From Melittangium boletus DSM 14713 (GTDB taxonomy: Bacteria > Myxococcota > Myxococcia > Myxococcales > Myxococcaceae): 64,000 nucleotides of DNA. Positions within the stretch are counted from its first letter, which is position 1. Every line of letters begins with the position of its first letter. The stretch spans positions 5,084,292 to 5,148,291 of the forward strand of contig NZ_CP022163.1 in NCBI RefSeq assembly GCF_002305855.1. The letters are read 5' to 3'. The notes below the pieces were generated by a model, which saw only the letters and a program-made list of their open reading frames with translations, was not told the DNA's origin and made no database searches. A program made the translations under genes and the position numbers. Shown here in pieces: positions 39,814-48,707 of this stretch.

Positions 39814-41940
39814 ATGAAGAACCATGCGGAGAAGCCGTTGACCCGGAGTGGAGTGGAGGGCCTCGGAGCGGGGCTCCTGGCGAAAACCCGCGAGCCGATC
39901 TTTCCGGTGGAGCGGTTGGTGAGTGACGTGGCCCTTGAGGCGCTGTGCGCGGTCGCGGCGCGAGGGTCGGAGGCCTCCTTCGTGTCGAAGCTGACCAAGG
40001 TCTTTGGCGCGGACGTTCCGGCGGTGGCCTGTCGGGCGCTGCGCGAGGCACTTCTGGGCAGGACCTTGGTCGCGCCGGAGATCGAGGTCGTGACCTCGGG
40101 TCTGGGGGGGCACGAGGCCGGCTACGACAACGCACGGCGGACCATCCTCGTGGACCGGCGGTTGTTGTCCGAGGCGGAGCGGGACAAGTCCAGGGCGGCG
40201 GTTCTGCTCATCGCGCTCGTCGAGGAGTTCGGCCATCACGTGGACAACCTGCTGCGCACCGAATACTCGGACCAGGGGGGCGATGGACCACGTGACGAAG
40301 GAGCCGAGTTCGCGCACGCGCTGTTCTTCTCCTGGCAGGCGGCGCCGCCCTCCGGTCCATTCGCCACCTTCGTGCGCGCGGGCCGGGTCCAACGGCTGAG
40401 TACGGATTCAACTTCCTTCAAGAAGGCGCTCCAGCGGCATACGGGAGAGCAGGAGCGGGCGAGTGACGAGAAGGCGGGCCCGATCCAGTTCTTCGGTGCC
40501 GGACGTGGACACGGAAAGCTGGGGCAATCCTTCGGTCACGAGTCCATCGAGGACGCGCTGAAGCAAGCTTTCCCACACCCCAAACTCCGACGTCAGATAT
40601 ACTTTGGAAATTGGCTCCGGGATCACTCGCAAGCCATCGATCCGGCGCTGGTCCGTCCCGCCACGAGCAGCAACATCGCCGAGGGGTTTACCAGAATCGC
40701 ATTGACCCGAGTCTTGGATGTCATGGCACGTGAAGAATTCGGGAACGATGACATGTACAGGCTGACTCCGGAAAAGCTCGGAGTGTATCGAGCCGAGGAG
40801 CACATCGACAACCCTCATGGTATTGAAGACCATTCCCGGGATGACAAGGACTTTCGCAAGAAGTGGACGGAAGCGGAGGTCTCCATCGACCCGGAAACGG
40901 GCTTGCTCAACTACATCGCCAACCGCAAGGGGGTTTGGGTTACCTCCTCGGCTTACGTCGAGAAGGAACTGCGTGCCGCCGCCGCCCTTGGCATGACGCC
41001 GGAAGGAATGCGTCTTCTGGGAAACGCGCTTCACACCCTCGAGGACCTATACTCCCATAGCAACTTCGCGGAGTTGCTGCTCCTTAAACTGGGACACACC
41101 CAAGTCTATCCCTGGGCTCACCGGAAAGTCCAGACTCCCACCGTAAGGTACCCCCTGGTCACGGGCAAGTTTGGATCGAACGATATCCAGGTCAGCTTGG
41201 CCTATGTCCTCAATGAGAATCTGACGGCCACCAAGGAGTACGTGCCGGGCAAGCGCTCTGCTTCCGCGGAGATTCTGCTGATCCTCCTCAAGGACCTTCC
41301 TCCTGAGTATCTTGACCAGAAGCAGGTAAAGAGGCTCGAGATGGTCATGAACATCCAAGAGGGATTATCGAAGAAATACCCTCAAGTGGGTAGGGTACTC
41401 GATGACCTCTCCAAGTTGATGTCCGCGTTGCCGAACTCGATTCTCTCGGCCCAAGCCATGAAACACGCAACGAACGTGACAAAATCCCAAGAGGAGTTCT
41501 TGAAGAACCCTTCCTTCCTTCATCCCACGCATAGCCAGCTCTCCAAGGACCATGATGATCATCCATTGCATCTCTTGAGCGCCACACTGGCGATGAAGGT
41601 AGTGCGCGAGGTGGGTGGACTTATGGCCGAGGTCTGGAACGGGCAGCGCCGTGTGGAAGAGGTTGTCAGGAATGCGCTCAAGTACTTCGTTCACCCAGAA
41701 GACATCCAGAACACGGCCACCGACCGCCGGGCTTGGGTATTCGAATTGGCCCGACAATGGGCGAGGATGAACCCCGCGAAGCTTCAACTCCTTGAGAAGG
41801 GGGCCATCATCGATCGGCAATTCACGAAAGCCAAACGGGCTGAGGCCTGTATTCGCTCGCGAAGTGACGAGTTTGGCGCTCCCGATGTCTTGCTGGCGCG
41901 AGTGCGTGATACATTGCAAGGAGTTCAGGGGCTGGCATGA
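39814..41940 (+). CDS. Chimeric protein with a zincin-like N-terminus and a Het-C-related domain
   Basis: A 708-residue protein. Residues about 1-200 are GC-rich in coding and carry VEEFGHHVD (E137, H141, H142, D144), a metal-site pattern of zincin-like modules in large secreted bacterial proteins. Residues about 240-620 resemble the fungal heterokaryon-incompatibility Het-C domain: IYFGNWLRDHSQAIDPAL, then NPHGIEDHSRDDKDFRKKW, then LGNALHTLEDLYSHSNFAELLLLKLG. This part has much lower GC than the N-terminus and the rest of the window, so it was probably acquired. GGGGGGAG before ATG 39814 supports the start. No signal peptide. The next gene overlaps by 4 bases. Confidence 0.75.
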   Translation: MKNHAEKPLTRSGVEGLGAGLLAKTREPIFPVERLVSDVALEALCAVAARGSEASFVSKLTKVFGADVPAVACRALREALLGRTLVAPEIEVVTSGLGGHEAGYDNARRTILVDRRLLSEAERDKSRAAVLLIALVEEFGHHVDNLLRTEYSDQGGDGPRDEGAEFAHALFFSWQAAPPSGPFATFVRAGRVQRLSTDSTSFKKALQRHTGEQERASDEKAGPIQFFGAGRGHGKLGQSFGHESIEDALKQAFPHPKLRRQIYFGNWLRDHSQAIDPALVRPATSSNIAEGFTRIALTRVLDVMAREEFGNDDMYRLTPEKLGVYRAEEHIDNPHGIEDHSRDDKDFRKKWTEAEVSIDPETGLLNYIANRKGVWVTSSAYVEKELRAAAALGMTPEGMRLLGNALHTLEDLYSHSNFAELLLLKLGHTQVYPWAHRKVQTPTVRYPLVTGKFGSNDIQVSLAYVLNENLTATKEYVPGKRSASAEILLILLKDLPPEYLDQKQVKRLEMVMNIQEGLSKKYPQVGRVLDDLSKLMSALPNSILSAQAMKHATNVTKSQEEFLKNPSFLHPTHSQLSKDHDDHPLHLLSATLAMKVVREVGGLMAEVWNGQRRVEEVVRNALKYFVHPEDIQNTATDRRAWVFELARQWARMNPAKLQLLEKGAIIDRQFTKAKRAEACIRSRSDEFGAPDVLLARVRDTLQGVQGLA

Positions 41941-42569
41941 GTTTTCATGAGAAAAACCTCTTCTGGGTAGCCCTCTTGATGAGTGTGGGCGGCCTTTCCT
42001 GTAGCCGGGAAAAGCAGCAGGAGGCCGCTAGCTCCTGCAACCTGCTGGTTCAGGGTGCGAGCATTCAATTCAATGGGCATGTGCTTCCTTTGCCGGGTGA
42101 GTTGGTTGAGTGGGAAAAGGTTTTTGGCAAGCATACGCGCAAGTTTTCATCATCCGCCGACGCCTACATCTGGGACGAAAAGGGAATCTACGTCCTGGCG
42201 CAGTTGTCTTCCCCTACGCTTGACAGCTTCGCCGTCATGCTGAATTCGAGGAGCAGCACCGGCCCCTTGCGCGAAGCTCCCGAGTACTGGCCTCGAACTA
42301 CTTTCAAGGGCCGGTTGTGCGTGGATGGGAGTGTCATCACTCCCGACTCCCGGATCGCGGAGGTGAACCGGACCAAGCAAGGGCCGCCGTTCTCAAGGGG
42401 ATACCTCGATAGCATCTACAGCTATGACCTCGACGCACATCCTTTGGATGTTTATGTGCGAATCGATCTGACCGATGCTGGAACGCCCGAATCCTTCACG
42501 ATGGATTTTTCCGATTTGGTAACCGTTCACCGCCCCGGCTCGGTTGAGGAGGAGGCAGGAAGGAGGTAA
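41937..42569 (+). pseudogene. Lipoprotein gene interrupted by an IS66-family element
   Basis: The first codons give a lipoprotein (VALLMSVGGLSC, Cys22) of low GC, coupled by ATGA to the Het-C gene. The native frame runs to 42518 and then enters the insertion element, which adds about 17 foreign residues before a stop at 42569. Removing the element and one target copy restores F-S-D-L joined to K-S-G-R-T-N-E and a TGA at 44127-44129. The native product would have been about 201 residues. Being coupled to a toxin-like gene, it may be an immunity or accessory protein. The lost C-terminus is short, so function may persist. Confidence 0.8.
42511..42518 (+). repeat. Left target-site duplication of the IS66 element
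   Basis: CCGATTTG is repeated exactly at 44098-44105, after the right end of the element. An 8-base duplication is typical of IS66-family insertions. Confidence 0.92.
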
Positions 42570-44097
42570 CGGGAGAAGTAGTGCTGGACGAGGGGACGGG
42601 AGACGTGGTGTAGCAGAGACATGGCGGAAGTGGATTCCCGAGCCGCGCGGATTGCGGAACTGGAAGCGATGGTGGCCGCGCGAGACGCGCGGATAGCGGA
42701 GTTGATGGCGAAGGTGGAAGCACTCACTGCGCGTGTGGCGGAGTTGGAGGCGCGCCTGAGCCAGAACTCGAGTAACTCCTCCAAGCCGCCTTCCTCGGAC
42801 GGCCCTGGAGCCCGGCGCCAGCCGAAGAAGCCAACGGGCCGAAGTCCTGGGGGCCAGCCCGGACACAAGAAGCATGAGCGCGAGCTGCTGCCGCCCGAAG
42901 AGGTGCGGCACGTCGTCGAGTTGGTGCCCAAGGAGTGCAAGGACTGTGGGCGTCGGCTGGAGGGAAGAGACGTGGAGCCGCGCCGCCATCAGGTGGTGGA
43001 GGTGCCGCCGCTGTCGGCCGTTGTCACGGAGTATCGCAGCCATGCGCTGGAATGCGGCGCGTGCGGCACGGTGACACGAGAGGAAGTGCCCGGGTACGCC
43101 AGCAGTGCCTTCGGAGATAGGTTGGGCGCGCTCGCCAGTCTGCTGGTGGGCAAGTACCGGCTGTCCAAACGACTGGTGAAGGACGCGCTGTCGGACATGG
43201 TGGGGGTGCGGCTGTCAGTGGGCAGTGTGGTGAATCTGGAAGGGCAAATGGCCGAGGCGCTCGCCCCGGCGGTGCGCGAGGCTGGCGAGTACGTGAAGGC
43301 CGCCGACAGGGTGCACGCGGACGAGACGGGGTGGGTGGAGGGGCGGCGGGAAGGCCGAGGCCAACGTGCCTGGCTGTGGCTGGTGGCCACGGCGTTGGTG
43401 GCTGTCTTTCACATCGCTCGGAGTCGCGGGGCCAAGGTAGCGCGTGCGCTGCTGGGAGAAGACTTCGCGGGCATCCTGGGCAGTGACAGGTGGAGCGCGT
43501 ACGCATGGTATGACCCGGGCCTGAGGCAGTTGTGCTGGGCCCACCTGCTGCGCGACTTCCAGGGCTTCATCGAGCGGGGCGGCGAGGGAGGGCCGCTTGG
43601 CGAGGCGTTGATGCGGCAAGTCGAGCGCTTCTTCACCTGGTACCACTGGGTGCGCGATGGCACGCTGGCACGGGAGGACTTCGAGAAGAGGATGCCCGAG
43701 GTGGAGCGCGAAGTGGGCCGACTGCTGCGCCGGGCCGCGGTGTGCGCGCAGAAGAAAACAGCCGGCATGGCACGGGAAATCCTCCGGTGGGAGAAGTGCC
43801 TGTGGACATTTGTCGACATACCGGAGGTGGAGCCGACAAACAACTTCGCCGAGAGGTGCCTGCGTCACGCGGTCATGTACAGGAAGACATCCTTTGGCAC
43901 GCAAGGCCCCGAAGGCAGCCTCTTCGTGGAACGAATCCTCACGACCGTTACCACCCTCAAGTTGCAACGGCGAGGCGTGCTGGACTTCCTGACGGACACC
44001 CTCCACGCACATCGACGGGGCCTTTCGACTCCCTCGTTGTTGCCCCTTCATGCCTCGGTCCAACTCTCGGCCTCAGCCTGAGTCGGTGAACGGTTAC
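42519..44097 (+). mobile_element. IS66-family insertion sequence, complete
   Basis: A 1579-bp element with both ends readable. The left end begins GTAACCGTTCACCG and the right end is the inverse of the same 14 bases, with looser similarity for about 10 more. The GTAA termini and 8-base target duplication are diagnostic of IS66-family elements. One transposase gene fills most of it; the accessory tnpA/tnpB genes of longer members are absent. Intact ends and a perfect target duplication suggest recent insertion. Confidence 0.93.
42621..44081 (+). CDS. tnpC: IS66-family transposase
   Basis: A 486-residue transposase. It starts with a leucine-zipper-like coiled coil (AELEAMVAARDARIAELMAKVEAL), followed by the SNSSKPPSSDGPG motif of the family and a zinc-finger-like CKDCGRRL...CGACG. 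The DDE core is visible as HADETGW, SDRWSAYAWYD and EPTNNFAERCLRH. All are intact, so the element is probably active. It lies entirely within the element bounded by the inverted repeats. Confidence 0.97.
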   Translation: MAEVDSRAARIAELEAMVAARDARIAELMAKVEALTARVAELEARLSQNSSNSSKPPSSDGPGARRQPKKPTGRSPGGQPGHKKHERELLPPEEVRHVVELVPKECKDCGRRLEGRDVEPRRHQVVEVPPLSAVVTEYRSHALECGACGTVTREEVPGYASSAFGDRLGALASLLVGKYRLSKRLVKDALSDMVGVRLSVGSVVNLEGQMAEALAPAVREAGEYVKAADRVHADETGWVEGRREGRGQRAWLWLVATALVAVFHIARSRGAKVARALLGEDFAGILGSDRWSAYAWYDPGLRQLCWAHLLRDFQGFIERGGEGGPLGEALMRQVERFFTWYHWVRDGTLAREDFEKRMPEVEREVGRLLRRAAVCAQKKTAGMAREILRWEKCLWTFVDIPEVEPTNNFAERCLRHAVMYRKTSFGTQGPEGSLFVERILTTVTTLKLQRRGVLDFLTDTLHAHRRGLSTPSLLPLHASVQLSASA

Positions 44098-44105
44098 CCG
44101 ATTTG
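44098..44105 (+). repeat. Right target-site duplication of the IS66 element
   Basis: CCGATTTG, identical to 42511-42518. Sequence from 44106 continues the interrupted lipoprotein frame to its native stop at 44127-44129. Confidence 0.92.
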
Positions 44106-44212
44106 AAGTCCGGGCGGACCAATGAATGAATGAAACCGAGCGATGTCGCGTAGCGCGTGTAGTAATAACGCGCCGTAACCCGCCTGTTCAGGGCACGGAA
44201 ATCCAATGCGAC

Positions 44213-44252
44213 GCGGCGGGCGGCCCCTCGGTGAAGAGGGTCCGCCCGCCGC
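44213..44252 (-). terminator. Strong hairpin downstream of the RND efflux operon
   Basis: An 11-bp perfect GC stem (GCGGCGGGCGG with its inverse) continues after one mismatch into CCCTC/GAGGG with a 6-base loop. It lies 27 bases after the minus-strand RND stop. It lacks a clear U-tract, so its terminator role is inferred from position. Confidence 0.6.
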
Positions 44253-44279
44253 CGTGTCACGAGGCTCTGTGCCCGCGCG

Positions 44280-47200
44280 TCACGCCGGTTGAGGCGTGCC
44301 CTCGCCGCCACCACCCTCGGGCTTGGAGGGAGGGGGCGTGCCGTGCTCGTGGCGCTTGAGCAGCTTCGAGCGCGCCGTTTCCACCAGCGTGTAGAGCACG
44401 GGGATGAAGATGAGGTTGACGAAGGTGGACAGCAGCATGCCGCCGAACACCGCCGTGCCCAGGGACTTGCGTGAGGACGAGCCCGCGCCCGACGCCAGCA
44501 CCAGGGGCAGCACGCCCAGGAGGAAGGCGAAGGACGTCATCAGGATGGGGCGCAGGCGCGTGTCCGCCGCCTGGATGGCCGCGTCCACCACGCTCTTGCC
44601 CTGGTGGCGCAGCTGCTCGGCGAACTCCACGATGAGCACCGCGTTCTTGCTGGACAGGCCCACGAGCATCAACAGACCCACCTGACAGAAGACGTCGTTG
44701 ACGAGCCCTCGCAGCAGCTGGAAGCCCAGCGCCCCCAGTATCGCCACCGGCACCGCGAGCATGATGACGAAGGGCAGGGCGAAGCTCTCGTATTGGGCCG
44801 ACAGCACCAGGAAGACGAACACGATGCCCAGGGCGAAGATGAGCAGCACCTTGCCACCCGCCTCCTTCTGCTCGAGCGACAGGCCCGTCCACTCGAAGGT
44901 ATAGCCAGCGGGCAGGGTCTGTTTCGCCACGGTCTCCATGGCCTCCAGCGCCTGGCCGGTGCTGGTGCCCGGAGCGCCCTGGCCGTTGATGCTCGCCGAG
45001 CGGAACAGGTTGTAGTGCTGGATGTTCTGCGCCGTGGTGACGGGCTTCACCGTGACCAGGCTCTCCAGGGGCACCATCTGCCCCGTCGTCGAGCGCACGT
45101 AGAAGGCGGAGATGTCGCGAGGCTCGCTGCGGAAGGGCGAGGCCGCCTGCACATAGACGCGGTAGACGCGGTTGGAGAGCGTGAAGTCATTCACATACGC
45201 GCTGCCCATGTAGATCTGCAGCGTGGAGTAGAGCTCGTTCAGGGACACGCCGAGCGCCTTGGCCTTCTCCCGATCCACCGACACGTTGAGCAGCGGGGTG
45301 GTGGCGGTGAAGGAGGAGAAGACGCTGCGCAGCGGGCCCGCCTGATTGGCCTTGCCCGTGAGCTGCTGGGTCGTCGCCGACAGCTCGTCGAGCGTGTGCG
45401 TGCCCTGTTGATCCTCCAGCACGAACTCGAAGCCGCCCACGCTGCCCACGCCGCGGATGGTGGGCGGTTGGAAGGCCAGCACGCGGGCGCCGGGGATGGC
45501 CGCGAGCGGTCCGCGCAGCCGCTCGATGATGCCCGCCAACGCCTGCTGCTTCTCCTCGCGCTCATCCCATGGCTTGAGGTTGACGAAGAGCGTGCCGTAG
45601 TTGGGGCCCGTGCCCAGCACCGAGAAGCCGCCCACGGTGAAGCGGCCCGCGACCTCGGGAATCTTCTCCAACTCCTTCTCCACCTGGATGAGCACCTGTC
45701 GGGTGTAGTCCAGGGACGAGCCCTCGGGGCCCTGGACCGCGATGATGAGGTAGCCCTGATCCTCCTCGGGGATGAAGCCGGTGGGGGTGAGCGTGTAGAG
45801 CAGCCCCGTCAGGCCCATGAGCACCACGAACACCCCCACGATGAGCCAGCGCGTGCGAGGCCCGAGCAGGCGGCCCAGGAAGCGCGCGTAGCCGCGCCGG
45901 AAGGCATCCACCGTCTTGTCCACGTATTGGAAGACGCGCCATTTCTCTCCCTCGTGGGCCTTGAGCAGGCGGGCGCACAGGGCGGGAGACAGCGTGAGCG
46001 CCACCAGGGCGGACAGGCCGATGGAGAAGGCGAGCGTGAGGGCGAACTGCCGGTAGATGGCGCCCGAGGTGCCGGGGAAGAAGGACACCGGGATGAACAC
46101 CGCGGAGAGCACCAGCGCCGTGGCCACCACCGCGCCACCCACCTGCTTCATGCTCCGGTGGGTCGCCTCGTGCGCCTCCAGGTTGTCCTCGACCATGACG
46201 CGCTCGACGTTCTCGATGACCACGATGGCGTCATCCACCACCAGACCCGTGGCGAGTGTGAGGCCGAAGAGGGTCAGCGTGTTGAGCGAGAAGCCGAACG
46301 CGCTCACGAAGGCGAAGGTGCCGATGAGCGATACGGGCAGTGTCGTGGCCACCACGAGGATGCTGCGCCAGCCGTGCAGGAAGATGAAGACCACGAGGAT
46401 GACGAGCACCACCGCCTCGAAGAGCGTCTTGACCACCTCGTGGATGGATTCCTGCACCGCGAGCGTGGTGTCGAAGGAGCGCTCGTAGACGAGGCCCGGC
46501 GGGAAGTTCTGCTGCAACCGTTGCAGCTCCTTCTCCACGTCCTCGCGCACCTGCAAGGCGTTGGAACCGGCGAGCTGGGAGATGCCCAGACCCACCGCTT
46601 CGCGGCCATTCCAGCGCAAGAGCTGGTTGTAGTTCTCCGCGCCCAACTCGACCTTGCCGATGTCCTTGATCTGCACGAGCGAGCCATCCGCGCCGCGCTG
46701 CACCACGATGTTCTCGAACTGCTGGGGCGTGGACAGCTGGCCGAGCACCTGGACGTTGATTTGATACGTCTGGCCCGTGGGGGCGGGAGGCTGGCCCACC
46801 TGGCCCGCGGCCACCTGCACGTTCTGCTCGCGCAGCGCGTTCGTCACGTCCGTGGCGGTGAGGCCCCGGCTGGCGAGCTTCGTGGGATCCAACCACAGGC
46901 GCATGGCGAAGCGGCGCTCGCCGAAGATGCGCACGTCACCCACGCCCTTGACGCGCAACAGGGCGTCACGGATGTAGACGTCCGCGTAGTTGCTCAGGAA
47001 GCCCGTGTCGTAGCGCCCTTCCTTGTCATACAGACCGAAGGAGACGAGCAGCTGTGACTGGGCCTTGTTGATGACGATGCCCAGGGCGTTCACCTCGGAG
47101 GGCAGCCGCGCGCTGGCCGTGGCCACGCGGTTCTGCACGTCCACCGCCGCCACGTCGATGTCCCGCGAGGGATCGAAGGTGATGGTGATGGTGCTCTGGC

Positions 47201-47459
47201 CGCTGTTGGTGCTGCTGGAGGAGATGTAGCGCATGCCCTCCAGGCCGTTGAGCTGACGCTCCAGCACCGTCGTCACCGCGCTCTCCACCGTCTCGGCGGA
47301 GGCGCCGATGTATGTGGACGTCACCGTCACCTGGGGCGCGGCCAGGTCGGGGTATTGCTCGACGGGCAGACCCGGAATGGAGATGGCGCCCACGAGCGTG
47401 ATGAGGATGGAGACGACACTCGCGAAGATGGGCCGCTTGATGAAGAAGTCGGAGAACAT
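44280..47459 (-). CDS. RND efflux transporter, inner-membrane permease (HAE1 type)
   Basis: A 1059-residue permease of the AcrB/MexB type. It has the N-terminal FSDFFIKRPIFASVVSI signature, the proton-relay pair in LVVDDAIVVIENVERVM, and the conserved Lys in LMLVGLSSKNAVLIVEFAEQLR. Twelve hydrophobic segments and two large periplasmic loops are present. It would pump hydrophobic compounds out with proton energy as part of a tripartite system. It follows the adaptor gene by 6 bases. Substrate range is unknown. Confidence 0.96.
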   Translation of the reverse strand: MFSDFFIKRPIFASVVSILITLVGAISIPGLPVEQYPDLAAPQVTVTSTYIGASAETVESAVTTVLERQLNGLEGMRYISSSSTNSGQSTITITFDPSRDIDVAAVDVQNRVATASARLPSEVNALGIVINKAQSQLLVSFGLYDKEGRYDTGFLSNYADVYIRDALLRVKGVGDVRIFGERRFAMRLWLDPTKLASRGLTATDVTNALREQNVQVAAGQVGQPPAPTGQTYQINVQVLGQLSTPQQFENIVVQRGADGSLVQIKDIGKVELGAENYNQLLRWNGREAVGLGISQLAGSNALQVREDVEKELQRLQQNFPPGLVYERSFDTTLAVQESIHEVVKTLFEAVVLVILVVFIFLHGWRSILVVATTLPVSLIGTFAFVSAFGFSLNTLTLFGLTLATGLVVDDAIVVIENVERVMVEDNLEAHEATHRSMKQVGGAVVATALVLSAVFIPVSFFPGTSGAIYRQFALTLAFSIGLSALVALTLSPALCARLLKAHEGEKWRVFQYVDKTVDAFRRGYARFLGRLLGPRTRWLIVGVFVVLMGLTGLLYTLTPTGFIPEEDQGYLIIAVQGPEGSSLDYTRQVLIQVEKELEKIPEVAGRFTVGGFSVLGTGPNYGTLFVNLKPWDEREEKQQALAGIIERLRGPLAAIPGARVLAFQPPTIRGVGSVGGFEFVLEDQQGTHTLDELSATTQQLTGKANQAGPLRSVFSSFTATTPLLNVSVDREKAKALGVSLNELYSTLQIYMGSAYVNDFTLSNRVYRVYVQAASPFRSEPRDISAFYVRSTTGQMVPLESLVTVKPVTTAQNIQHYNLFRSASINGQGAPGTSTGQALEAMETVAKQTLPAGYTFEWTGLSLEQKEAGGKVLLIFALGIVFVFLVLSAQYESFALPFVIMLAVPVAILGALGFQLLRGLVNDVFCQVGLLMLVGLSSKNAVLIVEFAEQLRHQGKSVVDAAIQAADTRLRPILMTSFAFLLGVLPLVLASGAGSSSRKSLGTAVFGGMLLSTFVNLIFIPVLYTLVETARSKLLKRHEHGTPPPSKPEGGGGEGTPQPA

Positions 47460-47465
47460 GCGCGC

Positions 47466-48707
47466 TCACCGGCCCCCGTCCATGCTGGCATCCGTCCCGG
47501 CATCGCGGGGCGCTTCCGTGCCCGCGTCCGAGGCACCCCCGATGCCCGATTCCTCCTCGCGCAGCCTGGCGGGCTTGGGTTGCACGGGCTGGCCGTCGCG
47601 GATGGCCTGCAACGAGCCGACGACAACGGGCGTGCCCTCCTTCAGGCCTCCGAGCACCTCGTAATAGTTGTTCTGGATCTGCCCGAGCTGGATGGGGACC
47701 CGCTGGGCCACGGTGCCGCCTCCATCCGCTTGCGTCACCACGGTGGCGAAGAACTGACTGCTCTGCTGGGACACCGCGTAGGTGGGCAGCCGCAGGGATT
47801 CCCGGATGGCGTACACCACCTGGACGTGCACCACCTGGCCGGCGCGCAGGCCCACGTCGTTGTCGAAGACGGCCTTGAGCTCCACCAGTTGCGTGCTCGG
47901 GTTGGGCGTGGGCGCCACGAAGAAGATGGGGGCGCGCACCACGGGCTTGCCCTCCGTGTCCAGCACTTCCACCATCGTGCTGCCCGTCTTCACCTCGGCG
48001 GCGCGCTCGGGCGGCACCGACACGGACAGCTCCAGGGCCTGGCTCTGGTCCACGTGGGTGAGTGCCACCTGCTGGGTGACGTAGTCACCCGTCTTCACGG
48101 GGATGTTGCCCACCACCCCGTCGAAGGGCGCGGTGACCCGGTAGAAGCCGAGCTCCACCTGCTGTTGCTCCAACTGGGCCTCGGCCGCGCGCGCGCTGGC
48201 GTCGGCCGCCGAGGCCTGGGACACCGCCTGCTCGTAGTCCTGGCGGCTCATGAGCCCTTCGCGCAGCAGTTGCTCGGCGCGCTGGCGCGTACCGCGGGCG
48301 AATTCCCGCTGGGCCAGGGCGGAGCTGCGCTGGGCCTGGGCGCTCTGCACGCCCGCGCGGCCGAGCCGGGGATCCACCTCCAGCAGCAACTGGCCCTTCT
48401 GGACCTGCTCGCCGGGCCGCACCGCGATGCGCTGCACGTAGCCGTTCACCTGGGGGTAGAGCGTGATGCTGCTCCGGGAGATGAGCGTGCCCAGGTACTC
48501 GCCCACGTCGCGCACCTCTCCCGGCGCGAGCTCGAGCACCTCCACCTGCTGGGGCTTTCCTCCGCCCGGTCCCCCGGGTCCTCCCGGTCCTTGCTGAGTG
48601 GCCGCTCCGCCCTGCTGCGGCTTCGCCTTGTCATCCGACGCGTGGCAACCCGCGAGCGCCACGACGGTCAACCACACCCCACAGACTCCCCGCCTCACCA
48701 GTCGCAT
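47466..48707 (-). CDS. RND efflux periplasmic adaptor (membrane fusion) lipoprotein
   Basis: A 413-residue lipoprotein (VWLTVVALAGC). The adaptor pattern is present: a beta-lipoyl half (YVQRIAVRPGEQVQKGQLLLEVDP), a long helical hairpin (QAQRSSALAQREFARGTRQR) and the second half (RVTAPFDGVVGNIPVKTGDYV). It links the permease to the outer-membrane channel. Its ATG overlaps the channel gene's stop by 13 bases. The mature N-terminus has a Gly/Gln/Pro-rich spacer. Confidence 0.95.
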   Translation of the reverse strand: MRLVRRGVCGVWLTVVALAGCHASDDKAKPQQGGAATQQGPGGPGGPGGGKPQQVEVLELAPGEVRDVGEYLGTLISRSSITLYPQVNGYVQRIAVRPGEQVQKGQLLLEVDPRLGRAGVQSAQAQRSSALAQREFARGTRQRAEQLLREGLMSRQDYEQAVSQASAADASARAAEAQLEQQQVELGFYRVTAPFDGVVGNIPVKTGDYVTQQVALTHVDQSQALELSVSVPPERAAEVKTGSTMVEVLDTEGKPVVRAPIFFVAPTPNPSTQLVELKAVFDNDVGLRAGQVVHVQVVYAIRESLRLPTYAVSQQSSQFFATVVTQADGGGTVAQRVPIQLGQIQNNYYEVLGGLKEGTPVVVGSLQAIRDGQPVQPKPARLREEESGIGGASDAGTEAPRDAGTDASMDGGR

